From: Spiroplasma endosymbiont of Danaus chrysippus
GTDB taxonomy: Bacteria > Bacillota_I > Bacilli_A > Mycoplasmatales > VBWQ01
Assembly: GCF_902809815.1 (NCBI RefSeq)
Contig: NZ_CADDIL010000003.1
Coordinates: 1,245 to 45,561, forward strand
Length of the DNA stretch: 44,317 nt
Reading direction: 5' to 3'
The position numbers and the translations under genes were made by a program. Every line of letters starts with the position of its first letter. Position 1 is the first letter of the stretch. This document shows, one piece after another, positions 1-10,016 of this stretch. The notes under the pieces are model-generated. The model saw only the letters and a list, made by a program, of their open reading frames with translations. It ran no database searches and had not been told where the DNA came from.

Positions 1-155
1 CAAGCACTAGTTGAAAATATTGGTTGCTTTACTGAAACTAATATTAAACAAATTTTAAAAAAATGATTGGTGATAGAACCTATAACATTGATATGTATAC
101 AAAAATGGTTAATTTTAAATGCTATCAAATAAATACTGCCATCCAGTTATTATAA
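1..155 (+). pseudogene. 3' fragment of an ISLre2/UPF0236-type transposase
   Basis: The reading frame entering from the left edge matches the C-terminus of the intact transposase at 1655-2785: IGCFTETNI corresponds to IGCYTETNI there, and the end TAIQLL to TEIQLL. A run of seven A at about 57-63 is one base short of what the other copy implies, so the last 30 codons lie in another frame. The fragment starts outside the window and is frameshifted, so it is a dead copy. Its AT-rich tail up to about 345 also resembles the tail of the second copy. Confidence 0.75.
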
Positions 156-441
156 ATTAAAATTAAAATTTTAAAAAAAATTAAAAATAAAACAAAAGTT
201 ATTAAAGTAAACTTTAATAAGAGTTTTTGTGTTATAAAAGTAAGTATTATTGTTGACTAATATTTTTCAAGTGTTAAGATTAACATACAATTGCATATTG
301 AAGTCAAAATTATTCTCGTCTAACTTTATAATTTTAAGACAAATTTGAATATTATTGACAACATCGGTATGCTCCCAATTTTAATTATAAACGATATGTT
401 CCTTTACTTATTGATGGTTGATTTCTTAAGTCTGTACTTAT

Positions 442-1353
442 TCATTGATTATTAATTTGTTCTATGTTATCTTGAATTGATAGTTTATTTTGATTTTCAT
501 TTTTAAATATTTTTTGACAAATAGCTAAACAAAATAAATCACGACACTTAGATTCCATTTCCTCATAATTAAAAAATTTAGCAAAAGTATTTTTTTCTAT
601 TTCTGTACCATCACCACTACCTTTATAAGTTATATTTAAATCTAAATTCATATCTGTTAAATCTATATAAAAAATATTTCATTTTTTTGTACTTGATTTA
701 TTTCCATAATATGTATTACAATAATTAATTTTATCTTTTTTATCTATAATATCAATACCAGTTTCTTCTCACATTTCATTAATAACAGTTTGGATAAGTT
801 CATATTTTTCTAAACCACCTGTAATAGTAGCCCAAGTAGGCTCTTCACTATATAATGTATTTAATTCTTTAACCAATAAAAAATAATATTTATTTTCTTT
901 AATAACATAAGGCAATATAGCAACTCCTTGATTATTACATCAAGGCTCTTCAACACCATACATAAAACCAACTTTAATAAGTTTAATAAACTCTTCTTTT
1001 TTTTCTTCTCTTCTTTCTTTTTGAAATTTTTTTGAAATTTGATATTCATGTTGTTCAGCAACAAAATTTGCTAGTTCAGAATAGTTTCTTAATTCATATT
1101 TAATAAATAAATTATCGATACTTATATCTAATGCTTTTTCATTATTAAAAGTTTTTAAGCAATTATCATTTTTTAAATTATTAAAATATTTTTTGAAAAT
1201 TTCATTTTGTTCTTTCATTCAATTAACTTTATTAATATTAAGTATAATTTTTTCTAATTTTTCTTTTTTGTTTTTAATAATTTGTTGTTTCTTAGATATT
1301 TTTAATTTTGATTGAATTAGTGATTGTTTTCGAAATATTTTTTTTGAATTCAT
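442..1353 (-). CDS. Nudix-hydrolase-like protein, 303 aa
   Basis: The frame is continuous from ATG at 1353 (GAGGAG upstream) to TAA at 442, with TGA read as Trp. The first ~115 residues are lysine-rich and probably helical. A Nudix-like segment follows at about residues 180-205 (TGGLEKYELIQTVINEMWEE, then TG), with the GG, both upstream E and the metal-binding EEtG. The box is one residue shorter than the classical Gx5Ex7REUxEExGU spacing and has Asn for the usual Arg, so substrate and activity are uncertain. Nudix enzymes hydrolyse nucleoside diphosphates linked to another moiety. It stands alone, divergent from the transposase at 1655, so it may be mobile-element cargo. The fold assignment rests on the motif only. 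Confidence 0.7.
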
Positions 1354-1654
1354 GATATTAAACTCCTCTTTTTCTATAATTTTACTTCTAAATTGTACTG
1401 ATTTTTTATTATTTTTACAAGTATGCTTTTAAATAGAAAATAACCCCTAAATTAAAGGCGTTTATTTTGTAATACCTATACTATTAATTATATTGAAATT
1501 GTTTATTATATTTTAAATATGAAAGTTGTTTTTTAAATATTTTTTATTTTATTTAAAATTACACTTATATATGTATATAATAAACAAGTAAATTAATATT
1601 TTTAAAATATTTACAATAAATTTAGATTTTTTAAAAAATAGTTAGGAGAATAAT
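1354..1654. other. AT-rich intergenic region between divergent genes
   Basis: No coding frame is supported. A TATAAT-like hexamer near 1576-1582 could be the -10 of a promoter for the transposase at 1655. An imperfect hairpin with A- and T-rich arms lies at about 1437-1472. It could act as a weak bidirectional terminator, but no transcript obviously ends there. Confidence 0.35.
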
Positions 1655-2785
1655 ATGGATTTTAATTATAAATGAACTTATAAAGAACAATATCCTAAAA
1701 TTGATAATTTAATTTTAGAACATATAACAAAGAAATGAGAAAAATGAGATTGAAGAATAAAAAATACAAGAGATAAAAAGAAATATAAAATTGTTGACTA
1801 TCAATATCGAACAAGAAAAACATTATATGGAATGGTAACATATAAAAGAAGAATTTATGAATATTTTAATGAAGAATTACAAGAATGAATTCGTGTTTGT
1901 TTAGTTGATGAAATACTACAATTACCTAAATATAAAAGAATTGGTGAAGATATTGAAGATACTATTATTGAAAATTTTGCAGATGGAAAAAGATATCGTG
2001 ATATTTGTGTTATTTGTAAAAAAGCAGGCATTAGTGTTAGTAGTGTTCATAGAGTTTTTAAAAATTTTGAAATAGTTGAAGCAAATCCAGTAAAAGTAAA
2101 ATTAGAAAAAAATCAACCTATTTTTGTAGCAATTGATGATGGTCATCGAAAATTTTGAAATTTTAAACGTAAAGGTACAAAACATTCTATGCGATTAATA
2201 GTAACATATACAGATAATATTAATCACAAAGTACAAAATAAAAGAGTAAAAGCAATTATTAGACCAACAAAAACAAAAATTGGAGTTAAAAAAACTGCTG
2301 AATTTGTTAAAGAACATTGTCAAAAATTTTACGAAAACATTGAACAAGCAAAAATTATTATTTGTGGTGATAGTGCAGGATGAATTAAAGAAGTTGCTGA
2401 TTATTTAAGTACACAGTTTGTTTTAGATAAATTCCATTTAATTAGAACATTATATCTTGGTATAATGGCTGGAAATAAAGGAAAATATTTAAAAGAATAT
2501 AATTATTGCAAAAATTTAATTAATAATGGTCAATATGAAAAATTAATTGAATATTTATATAAAGAATTAGATAATCATAAAAAATTAAAGAAAAAATATT
2601 TTAAAAATAATAAACAAGGTATTGAAAATCAAAGTGCAAAGTGAAATATTGGTTGTTATACTGAAACAAATATTTGACATGTTTTAAAAGAAATGCTTGG
2701 TAATAGAACATATAATATTTTAATTTATATTAAAATGGTTATTTTTAAATGTAATAAGATAAATACAGAAATACAATTATTATAG
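1655..2785 (+). CDS. ISLre2/UPF0236-family transposase-like protein (Mbov_0401 type), intact
   Basis: This is a 376-codon frame starting at ATG 1655 after TTAGGAGAA. It carries the family's acidic blocks: FVAIDDGHRKFW near residue 155, IICGDSAGWIKEV near 240, and the C-terminal NQSAKWNIGCYTETNIW, consistent with a DDE-type active site. Such proteins are common in Mollicutes and are often annotated as ICE-element transposase-like. Several Trp are TGA. Its AT-rich 3' tail (2786 to about 3045) resembles the tail behind the fragment at 1-155, so both are copies of one repeat. It lies where recO should continue and probably caused that truncation. Confidence 0.85.
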
Positions 2786-3045
2786 ATTAAAATTGAATTT
2801 TTTTTTAAAATCAAAATAAAATAAAATTTATTAAATGTGTTTTAATAAGAATTTTTGTTGTGTATAAATATTAAATTTATTTTTTAATTTTTTAGTAATT
2901 TTTAAAAATAAGTATTTTAGTTGCATTTAAGTTAAAAAAATTATATTATTTAAATACAATTTCATAAAAATCCAAATTATTTCTTGTCTGAAATATAATA
3001 AGACTACATGAATTAATTTATTCCGGATTTTTGACAATCTCCCGA
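2786..3045. repeat. 3' tail of the ISLre2-like element
   Basis: The AT-rich sequence after the transposase stop aligns in blocks with 156-395 behind the first fragment. Shared pieces include a TTTTAATAAGAATTTTTG-like block, a TTGCAT block, AATTATT-CT-GTCT and TTGACAA followed by CTCCC. Where similarity ends (about 3045) the recO remnant becomes recognisable, so this is taken as the element's right side. Terminal inverted repeats were not resolved. Confidence 0.5.
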
Positions 3046-3182
3046 CTATATTTATTTAAATTGATTTTTATTTCTGGTAAAGAAACTATTTTAACACCAT
3101 AATTTGATGTTAAAATGGTAACATTATTTATTGATTTAATGTAATTAATGTTTAAAATCAAACCAGTATCAATATTAAACAT
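3018..3182 (-). pseudogene. recO: N-terminal remnant of recO
   Basis: This is a 54-codon frame three bases downstream of era, starting at ATG 3182. The segment GLILNINYI then VTILTSNYGVKIVSLP fits the start of RecO's OB-fold domain. RecO is a recombination mediator that loads RecA on SSB-coated DNA, and recO follows era in Firmicutes and relatives. A full RecO is about 230-250 aa, so only the first fifth remains. The frame then runs into the flank of the ISLre2-like element. The assignment depends on position plus a short match. Confidence 0.5.
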
Positions 3183-3185
3183 ATT

Positions 3186-4082
3186 TTAACTATAACCTAA
3201 CTCTTTTAATTTTCTAGGATTATTTCTTCAATCAGGTATTACTTTTACAAAAGTTTTCAATATAATATGAGAATCAAAAATACTTTCTAAATCTGTTCTA
3301 GCTCTTATTCCAATTTCTTTAATCATACTACCTCCTTTACCAATAATAATTCCTTTTTGTGAGTCTCGTTCAACAACAATAACAGCATTAATATCAGTAA
3401 TATTAGTATTTGGATTATAATTAATACTTTCAATTAATACTGCTACACTATAAGGAATTTCTTCTTCTGTTAAATTTAAAATTTTTTCACGAATAATTTC
3501 CTTAATTAAATTATTATCTAAAACATCATCATTATTTTCAATTAAATAATTCTTTTCACCAATTGGTAAATACTCATATAGTTTTTTCAATAATATATCT
3601 AAGTTCATTTCTTTTATAGCAGAAATTGGAATTATTTCTTTAAATGGTAATAAATCTTTTCACTCATTAATTTTATCCATTAATTTTTCTTTTGTTACTA
3701 AATCAACCTTAGTTAATAAAAGTAGAATAGTTGTATTTACCCTTTCTGATAATAATTTAATAATATGTTTATCGCTATTTCCAATGTATTCATTACATGG
3801 CGCTAATAAACAAATAATGTTAGTTTCTTTAGTGGCACGGTTAGCATCGCGATTCATCATTCGTCCAAGTTGGTTATTATGTTTATGAATGCCGGGAGTA
3901 TCAAAAAATATGATTTGCATATCATCACTATTATAAATACCTTGAATTTGATTTCTAGTTGTTTGTGGTTTATTAGACACAATTGCCTTTTTTTCTTGAA
4001 GAATGGTATTTAATAAAGTTGATTTTCCAACATTACTTCTACCAATAAAACTAACAAAACCTGATTTAAAATTATTAGTCAT
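3186..4082 (-). CDS. era: GTPase Era
   Basis: The 298-aa protein has the normal family length. Era binds the 3' end of 16S rRNA and helps late assembly of the 30S subunit. The G domain has GRSNVGKS (residues 14-21, G1), the PQTTRN switch region (G2), DTPG (G3), TKVD in place of the commoner NKxD (G4) and SAI (G5). The C-terminal KH domain has IIIGKGGSMIKEIG, the RNA-binding loop. ATG at 4082 follows AAAGGGA and lies three bases past the cdd stop, so both are probably co-transcribed with ybeY. Two conserved Trp are TGA. Confidence 0.97.
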
Positions 4083-4085
4083 AAA

Positions 4086-4520
4086 TTAATTCCCTTTCAA
4101 TGAACTTGGTTTAAACGCTAAAGGTAATAAGTCTTTTACTAATATTTTACAAATTGTTTTAGTATTATTATTTTCATTTTTATTACTAATATAAACAGGG
4201 CATGTTTCTGGCATAATTTCAATCATAAATTGACGACACATACCACAAGGAGAACCAACCGTTTCACTATCAGTAATTAAAAATAGACTAGTAATATCTT
4301 CTTTTTTATAACCTTGAGCAATAACTTGTGACAAAGCTGCTCTTTCTGCACAAATACCTACTGAGTATGCAGCATTTTCAACATTTACTCCTAACACTTC
4401 TTTACTATTTTTCAAAATTACTATTGCAGCAACTCTAAATAAAGAATAAGGCGCATAAGCATTTTTTTGTATTACTTTTGCTTTTTTCAATAATACTAAT
4501 AAATCTATATCTTGTTCCAT
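4086..4520 (-). CDS. cdd: Cytidine deaminase
   Basis: This is a 144-aa homotetrameric-type cytidine deaminase, converting cytidine and deoxycytidine to uridine forms in pyrimidine salvage. The zinc site is visible: CAER near residue 78 (zinc Cys plus catalytic Glu) and PCGMCRQ near 112 (two zinc Cys). This Cys/Cys/Cys set is typical of the small bacterial enzymes. The start at 4520 follows AAGGAG. It lies between ybeY and era, the classical Firmicute order ybeY-(dgkA)-cdd-era-recO, here without dgkA. Confidence 0.95.
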   Translation of the reverse strand: MEQDIDLLVLLKKAKVIQKNAYAPYSLFRVAAIVILKNSKEVLGVNVENAAYSVGICAERAALSQVIAQGYKKEDITSLFLITDSETVGSPCGMCRQFMIEIMPETCPVYISNKNENNNTKTICKILVKDLLPLAFKPSSLKGN

Positions 4521-4531
4521 TATACCACTCC

Positions 4532-5002
4532 TTATTTTCTAGTAATACCAAGAATATTTAAAATTTCATCTTGTAAATCAAACATAACCTTTTCTTCTAC
4601 ACTATTTTGATGATCATATCCTAATGTATGAAGTAATCCATGAATAAAAAGAAATGATAATTCTCTAATTAAACTATGACCATATTCTTGTGCTTGCGCT
4701 ACTGCCTTTGAATAACAAATATAAACATCGCCTAAATCTCTAATATCAATATTAATATTTGGAAAATCATCATCATTATTTCCAAATGATAAAACATCAG
4801 GAACATAATCTTTATGACGATACATTTTATTTAATTCAATACTAGTCTGTTCGTCATTAAAAATAACAGCAATACACCATGTAATTTTCTGTTTTAACTT
4901 AATAGCTACTGCATTTAAAATATTTTCTGATAAAATATTAAAATTTTTAATGTCATAGTTATGATCATTGTAAATATTTACAATATTAATTTTGGCTGGC
5001 AT
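4532..5002 (-). CDS. ybeY: Endoribonuclease YbeY (rRNA maturation factor)
   Basis: The 156-aa protein carries the signature HGLLHTLGYDH near residue 120, whose three His bind the metal. YbeY acts in 16S rRNA 3'-end maturation and ribosome quality control. The preceding segment (VLSFGN, then DLGDVYIC) also matches the family. It stands 11 bases upstream of cdd in a three-gene minus-strand operon with era. A weak Shine-Dalgarno sequence (TAGGTAGA) precedes ATG 5002. Confidence 0.95.
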   Translation of the reverse strand: MPAKINIVNIYNDHNYDIKNFNILSENILNAVAIKLKQKITWCIAVIFNDEQTSIELNKMYRHKDYVPDVLSFGNNDDDFPNINIDIRDLGDVYICYSKAVAQAQEYGHSLIRELSFLFIHGLLHTLGYDHQNSVEEKVMFDLQDEILNILGITRK

Positions 5003-5048
5003 TTATCTACCTAACTTCTTTTTGATTAAATTATATCAATATTTACAT

Positions 5049-5465
5049 TTATGTTGTAATATTATTTCAAATAAATGTTAACAAACTTTCTTTACCAATA
5101 ATTATTAATACCATTTGATTTAAATATGTATTAGAATTAATGTTTTCTTCAATTAAAAGTTGATTATTATCATTTCACTTTGGAAAAAAAATTGTTAAGT
5201 AACATTTATTAATAGAGAAAAAAATAGTAATTTGATTAAAACTATTAAACTTTAAACATTCTTCTCTTTTAAAATCTAATAAATAAGCAAAGTGTCCCTT
5301 ATTTTCATATCTTGTCTCACTTATAAAAATAGTTTGACCATTAACAGCATAAACATGAGGAATATTAATAATTTTTAAACCTAATAAGAGTCCTAAAAAA
5401 AGAAAAATTGAACTACTTCCTAATAAATAAGTACTTTTTCTAAAAAAATCATTATTCATTACCAT
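5049..5465 (-). CDS. Small membrane protein downstream of the C39 exporter, unknown function
   Basis: This is a 138-aa frame, start ATG 5465 or 5459, with a strongly hydrophobic segment at about residues 13-37 (STYLLGSSSIFLFLGLLLGL...). It looks like a single-pass membrane anchor with a short N-terminal cytoplasmic part; the rest is a mixed polar domain without a recognised motif. It overlaps the last codons of the ABC exporter by about 14 bases, implying translational coupling. By analogy with peptide-export loci it could be an accessory of the exporter, but nothing in its sequence proves that. Confidence 0.65.
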
Positions 5466-7512
5466 CTATACTTTTATAATTATTTAAATCAATTACATTT
5501 TTAAATAATTTTACTAGTGTTAAATCATGACCTGCATAAATAATAATTATTTTTTTATAATGATTTAATAATAAAGTTAATAACTTTATTATTAAATCAT
5601 TATTGATGTTACTCAAAATTTCATCTAATAAAATTACTTTTCAATCATAAAAAAAATAAACTTAAGAAAATAATTATTTGTTTTTGACCTTGACTAAGAT
5701 TAGCCCCATATTCTTGACAATAATAAAATGTTGTTAAACCTAAACTGCCCAAGAGATCATTAAATCCTAATTTTTGAAAATTTATTAATTTTTCTTTTGT
5801 AATATTAAATGATAAAATATTTTCTAAAACTGTACCGTTATGAATAATAGAATTTGAATGTAAATAAATACATTTTTTTTGTCAAAATTCATATGAAATA
5901 TTATCTAATCCAATTTCATTATTAATTAAAATCTTACCTTTAAAAGGCACATATTTCTGAATTAATAATGATAGTAAGGTTGTTTTACCAATGCCAGAAG
6001 GACCAATAATAATATTACTTTGTTTTAATATTAAATTTAAATTACTAAAAACTACTTTATTTCTTAGATTAAAATAGCAATCTTTTAATACTATTTTATT
6101 AATTGATATTGAAAAAAATTTTTTGTTATTCTTATATTGTAATCTACAATTAATAAAAACCGGAAAGAAAATAAGACTATTACCAATATTTTGAAAAAAA
6201 GAATTAATATAAATACTAATACTAGTAATCTAGTAATAAATATTAATTGACATAGATTAATTTTACCATCAAAAATTAATATTAATGATAAATATATAGT
6301 AATAAAACTAATAATATTTTTAATAAAACTTGTTAACGAACTATTATTAATAACTAAATTATTTAATTGTCAATAATTATTAATATGTGTATTATACTTT
6401 TTAACTAATATACTTTTAATATGCAGTTGCAAATTACGAAAATAGGCATCTTCAAAACTTTTTTGACTTAAAATTATTTGTTGCTGCAAATCTAATTTGG
6501 TAACTAGTTCTTTTTTTACTAATGGTTTTTTTCATAACATTATTATAAAATTAATTAATACTGTTATAAAACCATTTAATAAATTTACTAATCAAATCAT
6601 AAAATGAATCTTAATCAAAACTATGCTAACAATAACACTAGTAATAAAATTAATAATTATCTCTAAACTATTATGACAAAACATAGTTGATATGTTATTA
6701 ATATCTTGATATATTTGTAAAAATCACTACCATTATATTTTTGTATTTCTATTGGTTTACTTTTAAATCATTTATTATGAAATAAATCTACTAAAAAGTT
6801 ATTGAAATAAAAATAAAATTTTTGACATATTTTATTTAAAATATATTCAATTAAAATTTTTATTAAATTAATAAAAAAGAAACTTAATAATAAAATCATT
6901 GCTAACTGTAAACTATTATTTAAAATAATTTGATTAATAAAATGCTTATAAAATACTTGTGATATAAAAAAGGTAGTAACTAAAAATAAATTATTAATTA
7001 TAATAATTAATGAATAATATAAATAATTTGGAATCAAAAATGGTGAAAAATTTTTAATTTTATTCATCTTTTTTTTATTACTAATAAAAAATTTATTTAT
7101 TATATTAGTTGAAATAACAACATTCGTAAAAATTTTTGTAAAATCTTCAATATTTTTTCAACTAAGTTCAATATCTTCTGGATTTGCCACCAGTCATTTA
7201 TTTTTTTTTCTTTTTGTAAATAACTACAAAATGAAATCCGACATTAGCATTATATATTTGAATAATTAATGGTTTAACAATTATTAGTGATTTTAATTTA
7301 TCAAAATTAATATTATAAGCTTTTAATAATAAATTATAATTACTAGCCAATTGTTTTAATTCTAAAAGATTAATTCCCAATTTTGTTAAAAATATATCTT
7401 TTTTTATGTCATTAATTAATAACTTCTTCTTAAAATAAAACCTATATATCATTGCAAGACATTCCAAACCACAATCATTTTCTGTTTCTTGTTGAACAAA
7501 AGGATATTTCAT
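5452..7512 (-). pseudogene. Decayed peptidase-C39 ABC exporter (bacteriocin-type)
   Basis: Three modules are recognisable in order. The C39 peptidase (from ATG 7512) has ENDCGLECLAMI, the active Cys, and FHFVVIY with the active His. A multi-helix transmembrane domain lies at about 6200-7070. The nucleotide-binding domain has GPSGIGKTT (Walker A, near 6000), ANLSQGQKQ (signature) and VILLDEIL (Walker B). Such proteins cleave a leader peptide after a double-Gly motif and export the peptide. The frame breaks near 7200 (T10 run), 6720, 6225 and 5650 (T8 run), so no full product is made. The C39 Asp-Pro pair is Asn-Pro here, suggesting lost peptidase function. No substrate-peptide gene was recognised nearby. 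Confidence 0.85.
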
Positions 7513-7566
7513 ATAAAAAATCACCGCCAATAATAATTAACAGTGATTACCATTTTTTCCTTTTTA

Positions 7567-7782
7567 TTACTTACGATGTTTTTTCTTTTTAGCAGCAGCG
7601 CTTTGTTTTTCGCGTTTTTCATCACGCGCAGAAAGAAAATGTTTATGTCTTTTTTCTGCTCTTTTAGTTTCTTGGGCCTTTTTACTAAATCCTTTTAAAA
7701 GACGTTGAAACTCTTGTTCACTACTTGTTCGTTCTTCGTTTTCTTTGTTGTCTGATGATGGTGATTTTTTCACTGAATGCAT
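7567..7782 (-). CDS. rpsU: Probable ribosomal protein bS21, divergent
   Basis: This is a 71-aa, extremely basic protein. Residues 22-70 (EFQRLLKGFSKKA..., HKHFLSARDEKREKQSAAAK, KKKHRK) follow the bS21 pattern of an F-x-x-L-x-x-F-K helix, a KRxxxF block and a Lys/Arg-rich C-terminal helix. The N-terminal ~20 residues are an unusual acidic and Ser-rich extension. In Firmicutes rpsU lies in the same neighbourhood as ybeY-cdd-era, which supports the call. AGGAG stands 9 bases before ATG 7782; an ATG at 7786 is out of frame. bS21 sits in the 30S platform near the anti-Shine-Dalgarno. It could instead be a lineage-specific basic protein. Confidence 0.6.
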   Translation of the reverse strand: MHSVKKSPSSDNKENEERTSSEQEFQRLLKGFSKKAQETKRAEKRHKHFLSARDEKREKQSAAAKKKKHRK

Positions 7783-8003
7783 TCATGTCAGCTCCTATTT
7801 TTTATTTTACTTTAACAATTATATTAGTAAATTAAAAAATTATCAATATTTTTATACAATATTAAACTTTTTATTTTAAAAAAAAATTAAAAGTAAGATT
7901 ATCTTTTAAAATTTCACACTTACTAACTATTATTTAATAATACTTAATAATTTTATCATATTTTAAATGTTTATTTTTTTAATAAATAAAACAAAAAAAT
8001 TAT

Positions 8004-9107
8004 TTATAAAATAAATCTAAATGAACGATTTGATACTAAAAATGGAATAAAATTTAAATCTTCTTTAGAAAGTTTGCCAACAACGTTACGAATAGCATCA
8101 TTTTTAATTTTATTTGTAATAATATGTAATTCACCACGATAATTTTGTGCTTTATTATTAAGAATAACAACATCACCTTTTTCTAATCATTGATTAGTAT
8201 TGTTAGCAGGGATATCTAATTCTTGATATATAACTCGAGAAATAACACTACGAATTATATCACGTGCTAAATCAGATCTAACTTTATGAATATTTTTGTC
8301 AAAAAGAATCTGTTGTTCACTATCAGTAATATTAGAATTTAACTCAATTTTTAACGATAAATTTTTATAATCAATTTCATTTATCATTTTCAAATCATAT
8401 TCTGTTAAAAACTGGTTAGCAATAATTATCATATCAATGCATAAAGCAATATAATGACGAATTTGTGTTACCAATGGTCAATCACGATGCAGTTCTAATG
8501 TTGGTAAATTATCATTATATTTTCAAGGTCCAATTTTATCTTTTCCTAATAATGTAACAAAGCTGGCAAATGGAATTTTATTAACAACGCTTTCAGATTG
8601 ATTTAAACAAAAAAAGTCAATATCAGCACCGGTATATCTTTGTGGATAAAAATTATAACAACTAATAAGGTTATTAACATTAGCTTTATAAAATAATATT
8701 AAGTAGTTGATATCATTAACAACATATGAACCATTAATAAATATTTTAAAATTTAAACGATTTTGACTTAATTTTGCTTGATGCTTAATATCAATTCCTT
8801 CGTTGCAACGAATACCCGATAAACCATACATTTTAAAAAACTTTATGAAATCAAGTCGTTTATTAAGATTCAGATTAAATTCATTAATAAATTCAATATT
8901 AATATCTGCAAAAACATGCATATTATACTTTTTAGCAATTTGTGTTAATACTACTAATTTTTTTAAATTTTCATAATCTGTTTTTTTAAAACTAATTAAA
9001 GTTGTAAAAATAGTTTTAATATTATTCTTGGCTAATAATTCGGTATAATTTTTAATTTCTTCTAAATTTGCTAAATGTAAATAAACTGCAGCACCAATTT
9101 TTTTCAT
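8004..9107 (-). CDS. MupG/DUF871-family TIM-barrel protein
   Basis: The 367-aa protein has the usual family length. The N-terminal barrel starts KKIGAAVYL. The family hallmark is at about residues 152-166 (CYNFYPQRYTGADIDFF, matching the C-H-N-F-Y-P-x-x-x-T-G block). The C-terminal beta domain ends GDVVILNNKAQNYRGELHI. The characterised relative, MupG, is a 6-phospho-N-acetylmuramidase of wall recycling. Spiroplasma lacks a wall, so the substrate here is probably another phosphosugar glycoside or is unknown. A strong AAAGGAGG precedes ATG 9107. It appears monocistronic. Confidence 0.85.
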
Positions 9108-9450
9108 TTACTTCCTCCTTTACTTTTTATATATTAATTTTATCATTTTGTAACTTAATAATTTTTAATTTTTACAATAAATAATGTAAAGGATTCCTAG
9201 TTTGATAAAATAACTACTTCTACATAAAATAAGAAAATTGACTACGCTAATCTTAATTTTAATACAACTTATACATTAATAAATCTATTACTTATATTTA
9301 TTCGTGTTAAATATTAACTTTATAAATATAATTATTTTTTATGCTAATATTTATTTATAATTTAATAAAAGTTGATTCCTAATATAGAAATTTATCTATA
9401 TTAGGTTTTTTATTAAATTAAAATTAAAGAAAGGAAAAAGATTAAAAGAT
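9108..9450. other. Intergenic boundary between housekeeping and accessory DNA
   Basis: No coding frame is supported. The stretch holds the upstream region of the MupG-family gene (minus) and, near 9378, a terminator-like hairpin on the plus strand. Otherwise it is featureless AT-rich sequence. Confidence 0.4.
9378..9412 (+). terminator. Intrinsic terminator or leader attenuator
   Basis: CCTAATATAG (9378-9387) pairs perfectly with CTATATTAGG (9396-9405) around an 8-nt loop, followed directly by TTTTTT. No plus-strand gene ends upstream, and a phage-like gene starts 40 bases downstream. It may therefore be a leader attenuator or the end of a short RNA. Confidence 0.7.
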
Positions 9451-10016
9451 ATGCCTTTAACTTATATAGAAAAAGAAAAACTATTTCAAAATGAATGAGA
9501 AAAAAGAAAAAAGAAGCATTAAAAAATATTAACAAAAAAATACCAGATGAATATTTATTAAAAATATTTGAAACTATTATAATCTTAGATAATGATACAA
9601 AAGTTAATGAGGAAAATCCTCAACAATCTCAAGAATTCGAAACGTTGGAAGAAAAACCATTACAAGATAATGATAATAAACAAGAATCAAAAAACTGAAC
9701 ACAATTTAAAATAGAATATCCAAATATTGCACAAATAATAAAAAATAGCAAAAATACTGGTATTAAGGTATTAATATCTTTAATTAAATTTTTTGAAATT
9801 AATAATGACCCACTTGGAATTACAGAATACATACTAATTTTAAATGAAGAACGTAAAAAAGAAAAAATGAACATTAAAGAAATTGAAGAAAAAATAAAAA
9901 ATATTTGAAAAGAAATCCAAAAATTAAAAAAAGAACTATTTGTAGATGAACCATCATCATTATGATCTTGTTCTTCTGAATCAAAAGAAGAAAAAAATAC
10001 TAGAGACGGTGGTTAG
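9451..10016 (+). pseudogene. Phage-like charged coiled-coil protein, frameshifted and IS-truncated
   Basis: ATG 9451 follows AAAGGA and encodes MPLTYIEKEKLFQNEWEKRK. Near 9505, in an A-rich run, the frame must shift to continue as EALKNINKKIPDEYLLKIFE... to about residue 185. The sequence is very rich in Lys and Glu and predicts coiled coil (ERKKEKMNIKEIEEKIKNIW). The last codons read into the end of the IS3-type copy at 10008, so the C-terminus is lost. No family is recognised. Its place before the phage module suggests an early prophage gene. Confidence 0.5.

Noticed and set aside
1437-1472. Hairpin AAAATAACCCC...GGCGTTTATTTT as a terminator
   Set aside because: It has a mismatch in the stem, and no gene on either strand ends next to it.
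5503-5660. Separate small ATPase gene at the end of the C39 exporter
   Set aside because: The stretch with LLDEILSN is the Walker B region of the same broken exporter, put out of frame by the T8 run near 5650.
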